From Rhizobium sp. N324 (GTDB taxonomy: Bacteria; Pseudomonadota; Alphaproteobacteria; Rhizobiales; Rhizobiaceae), in contig NZ_CP013632.1 in NCBI RefSeq assembly GCF_001664485.1, forward strand, positions 248,001 to 312,000: a stretch of DNA of 64,000 bases, in the 5' to 3' direction. Positions 45,900-55,573 of this stretch are shown here, piece after piece (the stretch's first letter is position 1; each line of letters begins with the position of its first letter). A program made the translations under genes and the position numbers. The notes beneath the pieces are model-generated. The model searched no databases. It had not been told where the DNA came from and worked only from the letters and a program-made list of their open reading frames with translations.

Positions 45900-46775
45900 C
45901 TACTCGGCGGCCGCGAGCTTGTCCTGCGTCCTGGTGTCGAAGTCGCTGGCGTCGTGGCGCTCGTGCAACTGGCTCGAAGGGTCGCCGGAGAGGCGGTTGA
46001 CCATCCGGCCGCGCTGCACGGCGGGGCGGCTGAAGATAGCGTCGGCCCAGCGCTGGACGTTCTTATAGTCTTCGACCTGCAGGAATTCGGCCGCACCATA
46101 GGTCCAGCCCTTCACCAGGCCGCCATACCAGGGCCAGACGGCAATATCGGCGATCGTATATTCGCTGCCGGCCAGATATTCACTTTCGGCCAGGCGGCGA
46201 TCGAGCACGTCGAGCTGGCGCTTCACCTCCATGGCGAAGCGGTCGATGGCATATTCGATCTTCGTCGGCGCATAGGCATAAAAATGGCCGAAGCCGCCGC
46301 CGAGATAGGGGGCGCTACCCATCTGCCAGAACAACCATGACAGGCATTCGGCGCGAGCCGCCGGCTCGATCGGCAGGAAGGCGCCGAACTTTTCGGCGAG
46401 ATAGGTGAGGATGGCCCCGGATTCGAAGACGCGGATCGGCTTTTCGCCGCTGCGGTCCATCAGCGCCGGGATCTTCGAATTGGGATTGATCTTGACGAAA
46501 TCGCTGCCGAACTGGTCGCCATCGCCGATCCTGATCAGCCAGGCGTCATACTCCGCGCCGCTATGGCCAAGCGCCAGCAACTCCTCGAGCATGATGGTGA
46601 CCTTCTGGCCGTTCGGCGTGCCGAGCGAATAAAGCTGCAGCGGATGACGGCCGATCGGAAGCTCCTTCTCATGCGTCGGGCCTGCGATCGGGCGATTGAT
46701 GCTGGCGAACTGGCCGCCATTCGCCTTGTTCCAGGTCCAGACCTTCGGGGGGATATAATCGGAAGAACCGCTCAT
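45900..46775 (-). CDS. yghU: YghU-type glutathione S-transferase (glutathione-dependent disulfide oxidoreductase)
   Basis: A 291-residue GST with the long N-terminal arm typical of YghU/YfcG (SSDYIPPKVWTWNKANGGQF ahead of the thioredoxin-like domain). The glutathione site is in LYSLGTPNGQKVTIMLEELL and KINPNSKIPALMDRSG, and the all-alpha domain follows from about residue 135. E. coli YghU reduces disulfides using two bound glutathiones. It is convergent with the peptide operon and stands alone. Confidence 0.87.
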   Translation of the reverse strand: MSGSSDYIPPKVWTWNKANGGQFASINRPIAGPTHEKELPIGRHPLQLYSLGTPNGQKVTIMLEELLALGHSGAEYDAWLIRIGDGDQFGSDFVKINPNSKIPALMDRSGEKPIRVFESGAILTYLAEKFGAFLPIEPAARAECLSWLFWQMGSAPYLGGGFGHFYAYAPTKIEYAIDRFAMEVKRQLDVLDRRLAESEYLAGSEYTIADIAVWPWYGGLVKGWTYGAAEFLQVEDYKNVQRWADAIFSRPAVQRGRMVNRLSGDPSSQLHERHDASDFDTRTQDKLAAAE

Positions 46776-46931
46776 CTTTCAAACTCCGGGCATTGGTCGG
46801 ATCGAGCACGGCGCCTCGTTGGGCGGCCTGCCTTTTTCCTGACATAGCAGAGGCGATGAGGGTTTGTCACAGGTGTCAGAGCTGTTCACGCAATCGTCAG
46901 GTTCTTGGCAAAGCTGAAGAAAACGACAGCG

Positions 46932-48011
46932 TCAGGCGCTCGCTTCGGAAAGGCGCCTGCCCGTCGCGGCCGAAAACAGATGTTCGCCGACCGCACGCAA
47001 GGTGAAGCGGATCGTGTCGCCGGGCTTTATCGCGATACGCTCGCGAAACAGCATATTGACGTTTTCTTCGCCGATCCGGGCGACAACCTGTGTCTCTGCC
47101 CCAGTCGGCTCGACGACGACGATCTTCGCCGGTGTGCCCTCCTCGGCGATGATGAACTGTTCCGGCCTGATGCCGTAGATCAGTTCCTCGCCGGGATCGG
47201 CCGTGCCGGGACGCAGCGATAGCGGCATGGCGACGCCGCTGTCGCTGCGGAAGATCGAGGGGGCGTCGGCCTGGATACGGCCCTTGAGCAGGTTCATCGC
47301 CGGCATGCCGATGAAACCGGCGACGAAGGTGGTCGCCGGGCGGTCGTAGATCTCCAAAGGCGTTCCGATCTGCTCGACGATGCCGTCACGCATCACGACG
47401 ATGCGATCGGCCATGGTCATCGCCTCGGTCTGGTCGTGGGTGACATAGACGGTGGTGATCTTCAGCCGCTGGTGCAGTTCCTTGATCTCGGCGCGCATGG
47501 CAACCCGCAGTTTGGCGTCGAGATTGGAAAGCGGCTCGTCGAAGAGAAACACTTTCGGGTCGCGCACGATGGCGCGGCCCATGGCGACACGCTGGCGCTG
47601 ACCACCCGAGAGATGGCGCGGATGGCGATCGAGAGAAGGTTCGAGCGCCAGGATCCTGGCGGCGGACTGTACGCGGCGGCCGATCTCGTCCCGGGCCGTG
47701 CCGCGCAGCTTCAGTGAGAAGCCCATATTTTCGGCCACCGTCAGATGCGGATAGAGCGCGTAACTCTGGAACACCATGGCGATGTCCCGCTCCTTCGACG
47801 GCAGCTCGTTGACCATTCGGCCATCGATTGAAAGCCGGCCTTCCGAGATCGTTTCGAGGCCGGCGATCATGCGCAGCAGTGTGGACTTGCCGCAGCCGGA
47901 AGGGCCGACCAGCACGATGAATTCGCCATCGTCGATATCGACGTCGACGCCGTGGATGACAGGCAGAGTGCCGTAGGATTTGCGGATGTTGTGAAGCGCT
48001 ATCGACGCCAT
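46932..48011 (-). CDS. Sugar ABC transporter ATP-binding protein (UgpC/MalK type)
   Basis: A 359-residue CUT1 ATPase with Walker A GPSGCGKSTLL, signature LSGGQRQRVAMGRAI, Walker B VFLFDEPLSNLD and the C-terminal regulatory OB domain. It is the last gene of the minus-strand operon binding protein, two permeases, Gfo/Idh enzyme, cupin, ATPase. It resembles the ATPase at 19.1-20.2 kb but serves a separate transporter. Confidence 0.88.
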   Translation of the reverse strand: MASIALHNIRKSYGTLPVIHGVDVDIDDGEFIVLVGPSGCGKSTLLRMIAGLETISEGRLSIDGRMVNELPSKERDIAMVFQSYALYPHLTVAENMGFSLKLRGTARDEIGRRVQSAARILALEPSLDRHPRHLSGGQRQRVAMGRAIVRDPKVFLFDEPLSNLDAKLRVAMRAEIKELHQRLKITTVYVTHDQTEAMTMADRIVVMRDGIVEQIGTPLEIYDRPATTFVAGFIGMPAMNLLKGRIQADAPSIFRSDSGVAMPLSLRPGTADPGEELIYGIRPEQFIIAEEGTPAKIVVVEPTGAETQVVARIGEENVNMLFRERIAIKPGDTIRFTLRAVGEHLFSAATGRRLSEASA

Positions 48012-48032
48012 GATATTTTCCTCAGATTACGC

Positions 48033-48413
48033 TCAGGCCGCGCCTTCGCCTTCATGATTGACCGCCGTCCTGGTGCCTGAGGAAAACATGATCAGGGCGA
48101 AGAGCGGTTCGGTGCCAAGCGCGCGCGCCCAATGGCGGACATTGCGGGGAATGCGGATCGCGTCGCCGGCTTCGAGCCGGTAAAGGGCGTCGCCGAGCTT
48201 GTGCTCGCAAAGGCCGGAAACGACGTAGAGAATCTCCTCGCAATCGGGATGCGAGTGCAACTGGTTGCGCTCGCCGGGATTAATGCGGCAGGTGCCGAAG
48301 GTCATCTCGGTGCCGGGCGTGCCGTCGCCGGTAATCTTCCAGTTGAGTTCGCCCCATGTGGTCGGCATGAATTCGCCGCCGGCTTTCCTGAAAATAATGT
48401 CGGTTTCGCTCAA
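48033..48413 (-). CDS. Cupin-domain protein
   Basis: A 126-residue single cupin barrel. Motif 1 is seen around HSHPDCEEILYVVSG-like residues (LHSHPDCEEILYVVSGLCEH) and motif 2 at GDAIRIPRNVRHWARALG. The His/Glu ligands of a metal site are present. Small cupins in sugar operons are often isomerases or sensors. It sits between the Gfo/Idh dehydrogenase and the ATPase, which suggests isomerisation or binding of the same sugar. No specific reaction is assigned. Confidence 0.85.
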   Translation of the reverse strand: MSETDIIFRKAGGEFMPTTWGELNWKITGDGTPGTEMTFGTCRINPGERNQLHSHPDCEEILYVVSGLCEHKLGDALYRLEAGDAIRIPRNVRHWARALGTEPLFALIMFSSGTRTAVNHEGEGAA

Positions 48414-48427
48414 GACTGTCTCCCGGG

Positions 48428-49519
48428 TCAGAGATGGGTGGTGACGCCGGCATCCGTGCGTCGGTAGAATTCGAAAAGTTTCATGATCTCTCGGGCGATT
48501 TCGAGCGTGCCCCGGGTGATCGATGTGCCGGAAAGGATCGCATCGGTCAGATGCAGGATCTCGGGCACATAGCCGAGATAGAAGAGGTTATTGTTGTAGA
48601 GCTGGCCGAGCGAATGCTCCGGCTCGTAGGTGAGCGCCGCATTCTCGTCCGGCTGAATGAAGCTTGCGGCGCGGCCATAGGACGGCAGGTCCGCCTTGCG
48701 GAAATAAGTCAGCCGGCTGCCGTTTTCGACGATGGCGTTGGCGCCCTCGCCGATGATCTCGACTCGTTCGAAGATGCTGCCGCCGGATTGGCCGGCGGCC
48801 AGGTGCAGCGTGCCGATCGCGCCGGAGCGGAAGCGCAGGCTGGTGACGGTGGCGCCGGTCAGCGCTTCCCATTCATAACTGGCGCGGTCGACCTCGCCGC
48901 CGAGGAAATTGAGGATCGCCCCGGGATGATAGATGTGATCGAGGAAGCTCTGCATCCTGACGAGATCGTCGCGCTCTTCCGGTTTCGGCAGGCTCTGGGG
49001 ATAACGGACATTGATCGAAGTCAGCCTGCCGAAACCGGGCGAGCCGATCAGATCCTTGAGTTTCTCGATCGTCGGAAAGAAGGTCTTCTTGAGCCCGGTC
49101 ATGACCATGCGGCCGGCCGCGGCACTTGCCGCCCGCAGCCTTTCGATATCCTCAAGGCTTGCCGCCGTCGGCTTCTCCATCCAGACATGCGCGCCTGCGG
49201 TCAGCGCGTCGAGCGCCAGGTCGGTCGCCTGCACCCGGCCGTCGGGATGATAGGCGGTGACGAGAAAGACCAGCTCCGGTCTTTCCTGCTCGAGCATATC
49301 ACGGTGATCGGTATAGGCTTTGCCGGCGCCGAAAAGCTTGGCGAATTTTTCGGCGCGGGAAAGATCGAGATCGCAGATGCCGGCAAGCTCGACCGGGGCA
49401 TAACGCAGCGCCGGATAGACATTGCGGTAGGCATGGCCGCCGGCGCCGATGAAGCAGGCCTTGATGCGATGATCGAACTCGAAATTGTAGCGGATTTCCC
49501 GCTGGACATGGTGCGACAT
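48428..49519 (-). CDS. Gfo/Idh/MocA family oxidoreductase
   Basis: A 363-residue NAD(P)-dependent dehydrogenase. The Rossmann start is KACFIGAGGHAYRNVYPALR, the conserved EKP motif appears as VWMEKPTAASLED, and the C-terminal substrate domain contains SFLDHIYHPGAILNFLGGEV. It lies 2 bases after the second permease gene. Family members oxidise sugars, inositols or glycosides, so it probably starts catabolism of the transported sugar. Confidence 0.87.
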   Translation of the reverse strand: MSHHVQREIRYNFEFDHRIKACFIGAGGHAYRNVYPALRYAPVELAGICDLDLSRAEKFAKLFGAGKAYTDHRDMLEQERPELVFLVTAYHPDGRVQATDLALDALTAGAHVWMEKPTAASLEDIERLRAASAAAGRMVMTGLKKTFFPTIEKLKDLIGSPGFGRLTSINVRYPQSLPKPEERDDLVRMQSFLDHIYHPGAILNFLGGEVDRASYEWEALTGATVTSLRFRSGAIGTLHLAAGQSGGSIFERVEIIGEGANAIVENGSRLTYFRKADLPSYGRAASFIQPDENAALTYEPEHSLGQLYNNNLFYLGYVPEILHLTDAILSGTSITRGTLEIAREIMKLFEFYRRTDAGVTTHL

Positions 49520-49521
49520 GG

Positions 49522-50349
49522 TCAGCCCTTGATTGCTCCCTGCGTCAGCCCCTCGGTGAAACGGCGCTGCATCAGGATGTAGAGAAGAATGATCGGCAGG
49601 AACGAAATGACGGTGCCCGAAAAGACCAGGCGATAGTCGGAAGCATAGGTGCTGGCGAAACGGACGAGCCCGAGCGGCAGCGTCTGCACCTCCGGGCTGA
49701 TCAGCACGATCAGCGGCAGGAAGAAATCGTTCCAGGTGGAGAGTGCGCTGATGATGACGAGCGCCTGCACCGCCGGTGTCGAGATCGGCAGGAAGACCTT
49801 GGTGAGGATCTGGACATGCGAGGCGCCGTCGATCTTGGCGGCTTCGATCAGATCATCCGGCACGCCGATGAAGAAGCTCCGCATGAGAAAGATGCCGAAG
49901 GGAATGCCGTTGCTGACCTGCACCAGGACGATTCCAGTCAGCGTGTTGACGAGGTTCAGCCCGAAGAGCACCTGGTAAAGCGGAATGACGATCGCCTGGA
50001 CCGGCACGGTGAGGCCGAGGATGAAGGCGTAGAACAGCCATTCGCGACCGGGAAAACGGATCTTGGCGAGTGCGTAGCCGGCAGGCGCGCAGGTGATCAG
50101 CGACAGGATGACGACGCCGACAAGATTGATGAGGCTGTTGCCGACGAGGTCGCCGAAGCCGCCGATTTGCCAGGCATCCAGATAATTCCGCCACATCAGA
50201 TCGGCGGGCCAGGTGAAGGGGTCGGCCCGGCCAATTTCGGCTTCGGTCTTGAAACTGGAGATCAGCAGCCAGACGAACGGGGCGAGGATCAGGATCAAAA
50301 CAGGGGTCAGCGCCAGCGCCACCGGCCATTCGCGATTACGCATACTCAT
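49522..50349 (-). CDS. Sugar ABC transporter permease (CUT1, MalG-like)
   Basis: A 275-residue permease with six helices and the EAA loop EAAKIDGASHVQILTKVFLP. ALSTWNDFFLPLIVLISPEV is the MalG-type C-terminal signature. Its start overlaps the preceding permease stop (ATGA at 50346-50349), so the pair is coupled. Confidence 0.9.
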   Translation of the reverse strand: MSMRNREWPVALALTPVLILILAPFVWLLISSFKTEAEIGRADPFTWPADLMWRNYLDAWQIGGFGDLVGNSLINLVGVVILSLITCAPAGYALAKIRFPGREWLFYAFILGLTVPVQAIVIPLYQVLFGLNLVNTLTGIVLVQVSNGIPFGIFLMRSFFIGVPDDLIEAAKIDGASHVQILTKVFLPISTPAVQALVIISALSTWNDFFLPLIVLISPEVQTLPLGLVRFASTYASDYRLVFSGTVISFLPIILLYILMQRRFTEGLTQGAIKG

Positions 50350-51341
50350 TGCGAAAGCCTCGCGCGCCAGCGGTTGAAGACGATGGTGATGGCGATCGCC
50401 AGCAGGCTGAGCAGGATGCAGAGCACTGCCGCGAGCCCGTGATCCTGGGATTGGAATGCAAGCCGGTAGATATAGGTCGTGATCAGTTCGCTTTGGTAGA
50501 AGGGGCCGCCATTGGTCATGACGAAGACCGTGGCAAAACCCTTCAGACCGTTGATCATCGCCAGCGAGACAACGAAGGTCGTCACCTCGTGAAGCCCCGG
50601 CAGCGTCACATAAATCAGCTTCTGGAAGGCGTTGGCGCCGTCCACCTCAGCCGCGTCGTAAAGCGAGCGGTCGATATTCTGCAGCCCGGCGATGAAGAGC
50701 AGCATGTAGAGGCCGAAACCCTGCCAGGAGCTTGCGACATTGACGGAAAAGAGCACCAGGGCGGGATCGGAAAGCCAGCCTTGCGTGAAGGCACCGAGCC
50801 CGATCCGTGTCAGCGCCGTATTCATCAGGCCGAAAAACGGATCGTAGATATTGGCCCAGATGACGCCGACCACCGCCAGCGACACCAGATGCGGCAGGAA
50901 GAAAGCGGTGCGGAAGAAAACCTGGGTGATCCTGAGCCTGTTGACCGCGAGCGCCAGCAGCAGGCCGAGACCGCCCGCCATCACCACATGGTAGGCGAGC
51001 CAGAGAAATGTATGGGCGAGGCTCTTCCAGACGATCGGATCATCCGCCGCCTTGGCATAATTGTCGAAGCCGACGAAGCTGGCGGACGTATTGAAGCCGG
51101 CCGAGCTATTGAAACTCAGCCAGAAAGTCGCGGCGATCGGCAGCAGCGTGAAGACGGCGTAGAGGCCGAGCGCCGGCGCCATCAGCCAGAATGCGGTGCT
51201 GGCGTCCCCACCGGCCGAGCCGGACCCGGCCGTCCGGCGTTTGGGCATGCGGGCGGACAGGCCGCCCGTATGCCCTGCCATGGCAGGTGCAGCGCTGAGA
51301 GGAGCCACGGCCTTGCTGCCGGGCGTTCTTGGAATGGCCAC
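50346..51341 (-). CDS. Sugar ABC transporter permease (CUT1, MalF-like)
   Basis: A permease of about 331 residues, EAA loop DAAEVDGANAFQKLIYVTLP. Start choice: a GTG at 51341 overlaps the binding-protein stop (TAGTG) and has GAGG 8 bases upstream, so I prefer it. ATGs at 51281 and 51248 are alternatives that would trim a Pro/Ala/Arg-rich N-terminal tail of 20-31 residues. Longer upstream frames run antisense-free but out of phase through the binding-protein gene. Confidence 0.83.
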   Translation of the reverse strand: MAIPRTPGSKAVAPLSAAPAMAGHTGGLSARMPKRRTAGSGSAGGDASTAFWLMAPALGLYAVFTLLPIAATFWLSFNSSAGFNTSASFVGFDNYAKAADDPIVWKSLAHTFLWLAYHVVMAGGLGLLLALAVNRLRITQVFFRTAFFLPHLVSLAVVGVIWANIYDPFFGLMNTALTRIGLGAFTQGWLSDPALVLFSVNVASSWQGFGLYMLLFIAGLQNIDRSLYDAAEVDGANAFQKLIYVTLPGLHEVTTFVVSLAMINGLKGFATVFVMTNGGPFYQSELITTYIYRLAFQSQDHGLAAVLCILLSLLAIAITIVFNRWRARLSQ

Positions 51342-52594
51342 TATTTCGCCTCTGTCATCTTCGCCTGGATCTGCTTCATGCCGTCCGCGCCGCCGATCTG
51401 GCCGGAGATCAGGCCCTGAATGACCTGGAAGTAGGTGTCGAGCACCGGCCCGGGCAGATAGACGCTCGGATTGTAACCGACGCCGCCGGCCGCGGCCGCG
51501 AAGATATCCTTGAGCACCGGGGTCGGCGGTTCGAGGCCAGGGATTTCGCGCGGATAGATCATCGTGCTCGCCGGGTCCTGCGCGCGTTTTTTCATCACGG
51601 CATCGGACAGCATGAAGTCGATCCATTTCATCGCGAGTTCCGGCTGCTTGGAGTTGACGGGGATCAGCCAGCTCCAGCCGACGCCGCCGGTCGGGATCGC
51701 CGCGCCCTTGATGTCGGAGGGCATCGGTGCATAGCCGGCGTTCGTGAGGTCGTAGCCGGCCTTGCGGGCATTGGCGGTGAACCAGGGGCCGGCGACGAAC
51801 ATCGCTGCGCGCTTGTTGAACCAGAGGCGCGAGGCGCCGTCGAGATCGAGGCCCGCCATCTCTTTCTTGATGTCGCCGGCTTCGACCAGCTTCTGCAGCC
51901 GGATGGCGCCGGCGGCGACCGCGGGATCGTCCCAGGCGATCTCGCGGCGCAAGGCCTTGCCGATCACTTCTTTGCCGCTCGCCGATTGCAGCAGGTTGCC
52001 GAAGAGGTGACCGGCGCTGCCTGTTGTGCGCGGACCGATGGCGATAGGCTGCAGGCCGGTCTCCTCGATCGATTTCATCAGCGCTTCGAATTCGCTCCAG
52101 CTCGCCGGGATCTTCCAGCCGGCCTGCGCGAAAAGATCCTTGTGGTACCAGATTCCAAGCGCGTCGAGACCATCGGGAACCTCATAGATCTCGCCGCCGA
52201 ACTGGCCCTTCAGCTCGGCGTAGAGCCAGCGGTAGATCTGGTCTTTCCAGCCGCGCTTTTCATATTGCTCGGTGAGCGGCATGACCTGCTTGGCGTTCTT
52301 GACGACGCTGATGCGGCCGATGCCCGAGTTGGTGAGGACCACGTCGGGACCGGCATCCGACTGGATCGCCGCCTGCACCGCGCCGTTGCTGATCGTGCCG
52401 GTCGGCGGCATGAATTCGACGGTCACACCGGGATTGGCCTTTTCGAAATCGGCCTTGATACCGTTCCAGAGCTGAGCGACCAGCGGTTCGGTGATCTGTT
52501 CCGGCCCCCATATCTTCAGGGTTTCGGCATCTGCCGGTGAGCTTACGGCGATCATCGCCGCCAGTGCCGTGCCGCGGGCAAGAAATTTCAGCAT
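51341..52594 (-). CDS. Sugar ABC transporter substrate-binding protein (family 1)
   Basis: A 417-residue periplasmic protein. The signal peptide is LKFLARGTALAAMIAVSSPA, cleaved near ADAET. The mature start LKIWGPEQITEPLVAQLWNG is typical. GGAGG precedes the ATG at 52594. It is first in the transporter operon; a GntR/FCD gene on the same strand ends 92 bases upstream. That gap contains a stem-loop and a 14-base tandem repeat. Confidence 0.88.
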   Translation of the reverse strand: MLKFLARGTALAAMIAVSSPADAETLKIWGPEQITEPLVAQLWNGIKADFEKANPGVTVEFMPPTGTISNGAVQAAIQSDAGPDVVLTNSGIGRISVVKNAKQVMPLTEQYEKRGWKDQIYRWLYAELKGQFGGEIYEVPDGLDALGIWYHKDLFAQAGWKIPASWSEFEALMKSIEETGLQPIAIGPRTTGSAGHLFGNLLQSASGKEVIGKALRREIAWDDPAVAAGAIRLQKLVEAGDIKKEMAGLDLDGASRLWFNKRAAMFVAGPWFTANARKAGYDLTNAGYAPMPSDIKGAAIPTGGVGWSWLIPVNSKQPELAMKWIDFMLSDAVMKKRAQDPASTMIYPREIPGLEPPTPVLKDIFAAAAGGVGYNPSVYLPGPVLDTYFQVIQGLISGQIGGADGMKQIQAKMTEAK

Positions 52595-52617
52595 TGTCCC
52601 TCCTCCGGGCCGCTCCT

Positions 52618-52645
52618 CGGCCCATGTTTTTCGGCCCATGTTTTT
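52618..52645. repeat. Tandem duplication of a 14-base unit (CGGCCCATGTTTTT)
   Basis: Two exact adjacent copies, just upstream of the binding-protein ribosome-binding site. This is probably a replication-slippage duplication. On the transcript it creates two AAAAACATGGG segments. Confidence 0.8.
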
Positions 52646-52652
52646 CGATTGT

Positions 52653-52676
52653 TGAAGGAGACCTCCCTCTCCTTCA
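52653..52676 (-). promoter_or_regulatory. Stem-loop between the GntR/FCD gene and the binding-protein gene
   Basis: TGAAGGAGA and TCTCCTTCA are perfect complements around a 6-base loop. No T tract follows on the minus strand, so it may be a processing or attenuation structure rather than a full terminator. Confidence 0.5.
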
Positions 52677-52686
52677 TGTCCTTTGG

Positions 52687-53340
52687 CTAGCTCTTCTGGA
52701 ATCGCGTCATCACGGCCTGCTGGACGTCACTGATATGCGCGTGCATCAGCGCCTTGGCGCGGGCAATGTCGCGCGCCCGGAAAGCCTGCAGGATCTGGTC
52801 TCGCTCTTCGGCTGCCCTTTCGGCCAGATCGCGGCTCTCATTGGCGATCGAGCGGCAGATTTGGATCTGCAGCGCCAGCCGCGCCAGTGTTTCGATCAGC
52901 GGCAGACTTCCGGAAAGCTCGGCGATGGTCTCGTGAAATTCCTTGTCGCGAATGCCGTAGGTTTCCATGTCGCCGCGGCGGAGTGCCGCCACCGCCTCGT
53001 CCAGGATGCGCTCGAAGCCGGCGATGTGCCGGTCGCTCATCTGCGGAACGGCGAGTTCGACCGCGAAACATTCGAGCGTCTTGCGCAGATTATAGAGATC
53101 ATCGATCTCCTTCGGCGTGAAGCTGCGCACGAAGAAGCCGCGATAAGGCTTGATCTCGATCAGCCCTTCCTTGGCGAGCGTGCCGATTGCCTCGCGGAAC
53201 GGTGTGCGACTGACCTGCAGTCGTTCGGTCAATTCCTTTTCATCGATCGAGACGCCGCTCGGCAGCTCGCCGGAGACGATCAGCCGAACGATTTCCTCGT
53301 AGATGCGCTCGCGAAGGGTGAGGTGGCGCGGTGCGTTCAT
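52687..53340 (-). CDS. GntR family transcriptional regulator, FCD type
   Basis: A 217-residue regulator. The winged helix reads ERIYEEIVRLIVSGELPSGV and ELTERLQVSRTPFREAIGTL, and the FCD domain has DKEFHETIAELSG and the C-terminal HAHISDVQQAVM. GGAG lies at the right distance from the ATG at 53340; an ATG three codons upstream is possible. It lies upstream of the sugar operon and divergent from the Tm-1-like pair, and probably controls both. Direct repeats in the divergent gap are candidate sites. Confidence 0.88.
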   Translation of the reverse strand: MNAPRHLTLRERIYEEIVRLIVSGELPSGVSIDEKELTERLQVSRTPFREAIGTLAKEGLIEIKPYRGFFVRSFTPKEIDDLYNLRKTLECFAVELAVPQMSDRHIAGFERILDEAVAALRRGDMETYGIRDKEFHETIAELSGSLPLIETLARLALQIQICRSIANESRDLAERAAEERDQILQAFRARDIARAKALMHAHISDVQQAVMTRFQKS

Positions 53341-53374
53341 GGTCTCCATTTCCGTCTGGTCTTCGTGATTTAAG

Positions 53375-53404
53375 TATGCAATATGCGAAAGAATATACAA
53401 TATG
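53375..53404. promoter_or_regulatory. Direct repeats TATGCAATATG / TATACAATATG, candidate GntR operator
   Basis: Two 11-base units differing at one position, 19 bases apart start to start, lie between the GntR/FCD gene and the Tm-1-like gene. The surrounding bases are AT-rich, as in a promoter. Binding by the adjacent regulator is inferred from position. Confidence 0.45.
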
Positions 53405-53471
53405 GAAAATACAAAAACTTGGAATTTTATCGGGAATGCACAGGGGAAGACCAGAAAGAGGAGGAGAAACA

Positions 53472-54683
53472 ATGGGAAAGGTCTATATCGTCGGCACCTG
53501 CGACACCAAGGGCGCCGAGCTGAATTACGCCAAGGAGGTGGTACATCGGGCCGGCACCGGTGCCGTGCTGGTCGATGTCGGCACGCTTGGGGAGGATGCC
53601 GACGCCGATATCCGGGCGCGCGACGTCGCTGAATTTCATCCCGAGGGTGCGGCGGCCGTGCTTGGGCAAACCGATCGGGGAACGGCGGTCTCGGCCATGG
53701 CCAAGGCGCTGACGGCCTTCCTGAGATCACGCGGCGACATCGGAGCCGTCCTCGGCCTTGGCGGAACCGGCAACACCGCGCTCGTGACCGAGGCGATGCG
53801 CGCGCTTCCGATCGGCCTGCCGAAACTGATGGTCTCGACGGTCGCCTCGGGCAATGTCGCGCCCTATGTCGGACCGAACGATCTGACAATGATGTATTCG
53901 GTCGTCGATGTCGCCGGCCTCAATGCGATCTCGCGCAGGGTGATCGGCAATGCGGCGAACGCGGCGGCCGGCATGGCCCGCAATCCGATCGCCGCTTCGC
54001 GTGATGATCGGACGGGCATCGGCATGACCATGTTCGGTGTCACCACGCCTTGCGTCACCGAGATGCGCCAGCTGCTCGGCGAAACGCATGAAATCTACGT
54101 CTTTCATGCGACCGGCGTCGGCGGCCAGTCGATGGAGAAACTGGTCGATTCCGGTCTGCTGCAGGGCGTGATCGACGTGACGACGACGGAGGTTGCCGAT
54201 CTTCTGATCGGCGGCGTATTTCCGGCGACCGAGGATCGCTTCGGCGCCGTCATCCGCACCGGCCTGCCCTATGTCGGCTCGGTCGGCGCCGTCGACATGG
54301 TGAATTTCGGCGCACGCGAAACCGTGCCGGCGCCTTTCCGCGACCGCAGGCTTCACGTCCACAATGCGCAGGTGACGCTGATGCGCACCACGCCGGATGA
54401 TAATAGCCGGATCGGCGCTTTCATCGTCGAACGACTGAACCGGATGCAAGGCCCGGTCCGCTTCCTGCTGCCGCTTCAAGGCGTTTCGGCCATCGATGCC
54501 GCCGGCCAGCCCTTCCACGATCCGGACGCCGATGCCGCACTGTTTTCAGCCATCCGCAGCGGCTGGCGCGATGCGGAAAACAGACGCCTCATCGAGATCG
54601 ACGCCCATATCAACAGCCCGGAATTCGCCGCCGCACTCGTTGCCAACTTCCACGACATCCATGCCTCCAGGAGAGAGTTTTGA
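53472..54683 (+). CDS. Tm-1-like ATP-binding domain protein (UPF0261)
   Basis: A 403-residue protein beginning [20 protein letters not shown], the characteristic start of this family, with [40 protein letters not shown] and [20 protein letters not shown]. The plant homologue Tm-1 has this domain in its N-terminal part, followed by a TIM-barrel domain like the next gene here. The bacterial biochemical role is unknown. Its stop overlaps the TTG start of the TIM-barrel gene. Confidence 0.88.
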   Translation: MGKVYIVGTCDTKGAELNYAKEVVHRAGTGAVLVDVGTLGEDADADIRARDVAEFHPEGAAAVLGQTDRGTAVSAMAKALTAFLRSRGDIGAVLGLGGTGNTALVTEAMRALPIGLPKLMVSTVASGNVAPYVGPNDLTMMYSVVDVAGLNAISRRVIGNAANAAAGMARNPIAASRDDRTGIGMTMFGVTTPCVTEMRQLLGETHEIYVFHATGVGGQSMEKLVDSGLLQGVIDVTTTEVADLLIGGVFPATEDRFGAVIRTGLPYVGSVGAVDMVNFGARETVPAPFRDRRLHVHNAQVTLMRTTPDDNSRIGAFIVERLNRMQGPVRFLLPLQGVSAIDAAGQPFHDPDADAALFSAIRSGWRDAENRRLIEIDAHINSPEFAAALVANFHDIHASRREF

Positions 54684-55504
54684 CCCGTATCGACAGGAAC
54701 GCCATTTTGAACAAGCTTCGCCGCAAGATCTCCGAGGGCCGGCCGATCATCGGCGGCGGTGCCGGCACCGGCCTTTCGGCCAAGAGCGAGGAGGCCGGCG
54801 GCATCGATCTGATCGTGATCTACAATTCCGGTCGTTACCGCATGGCCGGGCGCGGCTCGCTGGCAGGCCTGCTCGCCTATGGCAATGCCAATGAAATCGT
54901 CAAAGAGATGGGCCGCGAGGTTCTGCCGGTCGTGCGCCACACGCCGGTGCTGGCCGGCGTCAACGGCACCGATCCCTTCATGCTGCCCGATTTCTTCCTC
55001 GACGAGTTGAAGGCGATGGGTTTTGCCGGCATCCAGAACTTTCCCACCGTCGGGCTGATCGACGGCACCTTCCGCGCCAATCTCGAAGAAACCGGCATGG
55101 GCTTCGATCTCGAGATCGATATCATCGCCCGCGCCAACGCCAAGGACATGCTGACGACGCCCTATGTCTTCAGTGCCGAGGACGCCATTGCCATGACCCG
55201 GGCCGGCGCCGATATCGTCGTCTGCCATCTCGGCTTGACCACGGGGGGCGCGATCGGCGCCGAAACGGCGCTGACGCTCGACGGATGCGTGGAGAAGATC
55301 AACGCATGGACGGATGCCGCCAGATCCGTGCGCGACGACGTCATCGTGCTCTGCCATGGCGGCCCGATCGCCATGCCGGCGGACGCCGCCTATGTGCTCG
55401 CCCGCTGCAAGGGGTGCAACGGCTTTTACGGTGCAAGCTCGATGGAGCGGTTGCCGACCGAAGTCGCGATCCGGGCGCAGGTCGAGGATTTTGCAAAGAT
55501 TTAG
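54680..55504 (+). CDS. TIM-barrel protein, phosphoenolpyruvate-hydrolase-like family
   Basis: A 274-residue barrel: [53 protein letters not shown] and [20 protein letters not shown]. The TTG start at 54680 overlaps the upstream stop, so the two are strictly coupled. In plants the same two domains form one Tm-1 polypeptide, so the bacterial pair probably acts as a complex. The substrate is unknown. Confidence 0.87.
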   Translation: MTRIDRNAILNKLRRKISEGRPIIGGGAGTGLSAKSEEAGGIDLIVIYNSGRYRMAGRGSLAGLLAYGNANEIVKEMGREVLPVVRHTPVLAGVNGTDPFMLPDFFLDELKAMGFAGIQNFPTVGLIDGTFRANLEETGMGFDLEIDIIARANAKDMLTTPYVFSAEDAIAMTRAGADIVVCHLGLTTGGAIGAETALTLDGCVEKINAWTDAARSVRDDVIVLCHGGPIAMPADAAYVLARCKGCNGFYGASSMERLPTEVAIRAQVEDFAKI

Positions 55505-55573
55505 GCGCGGCTCGGACCGGCCGTACACCAGTTGCCGGCGCCTCCGATGTGGGGCGCCGGCAGAGTACAGAGA

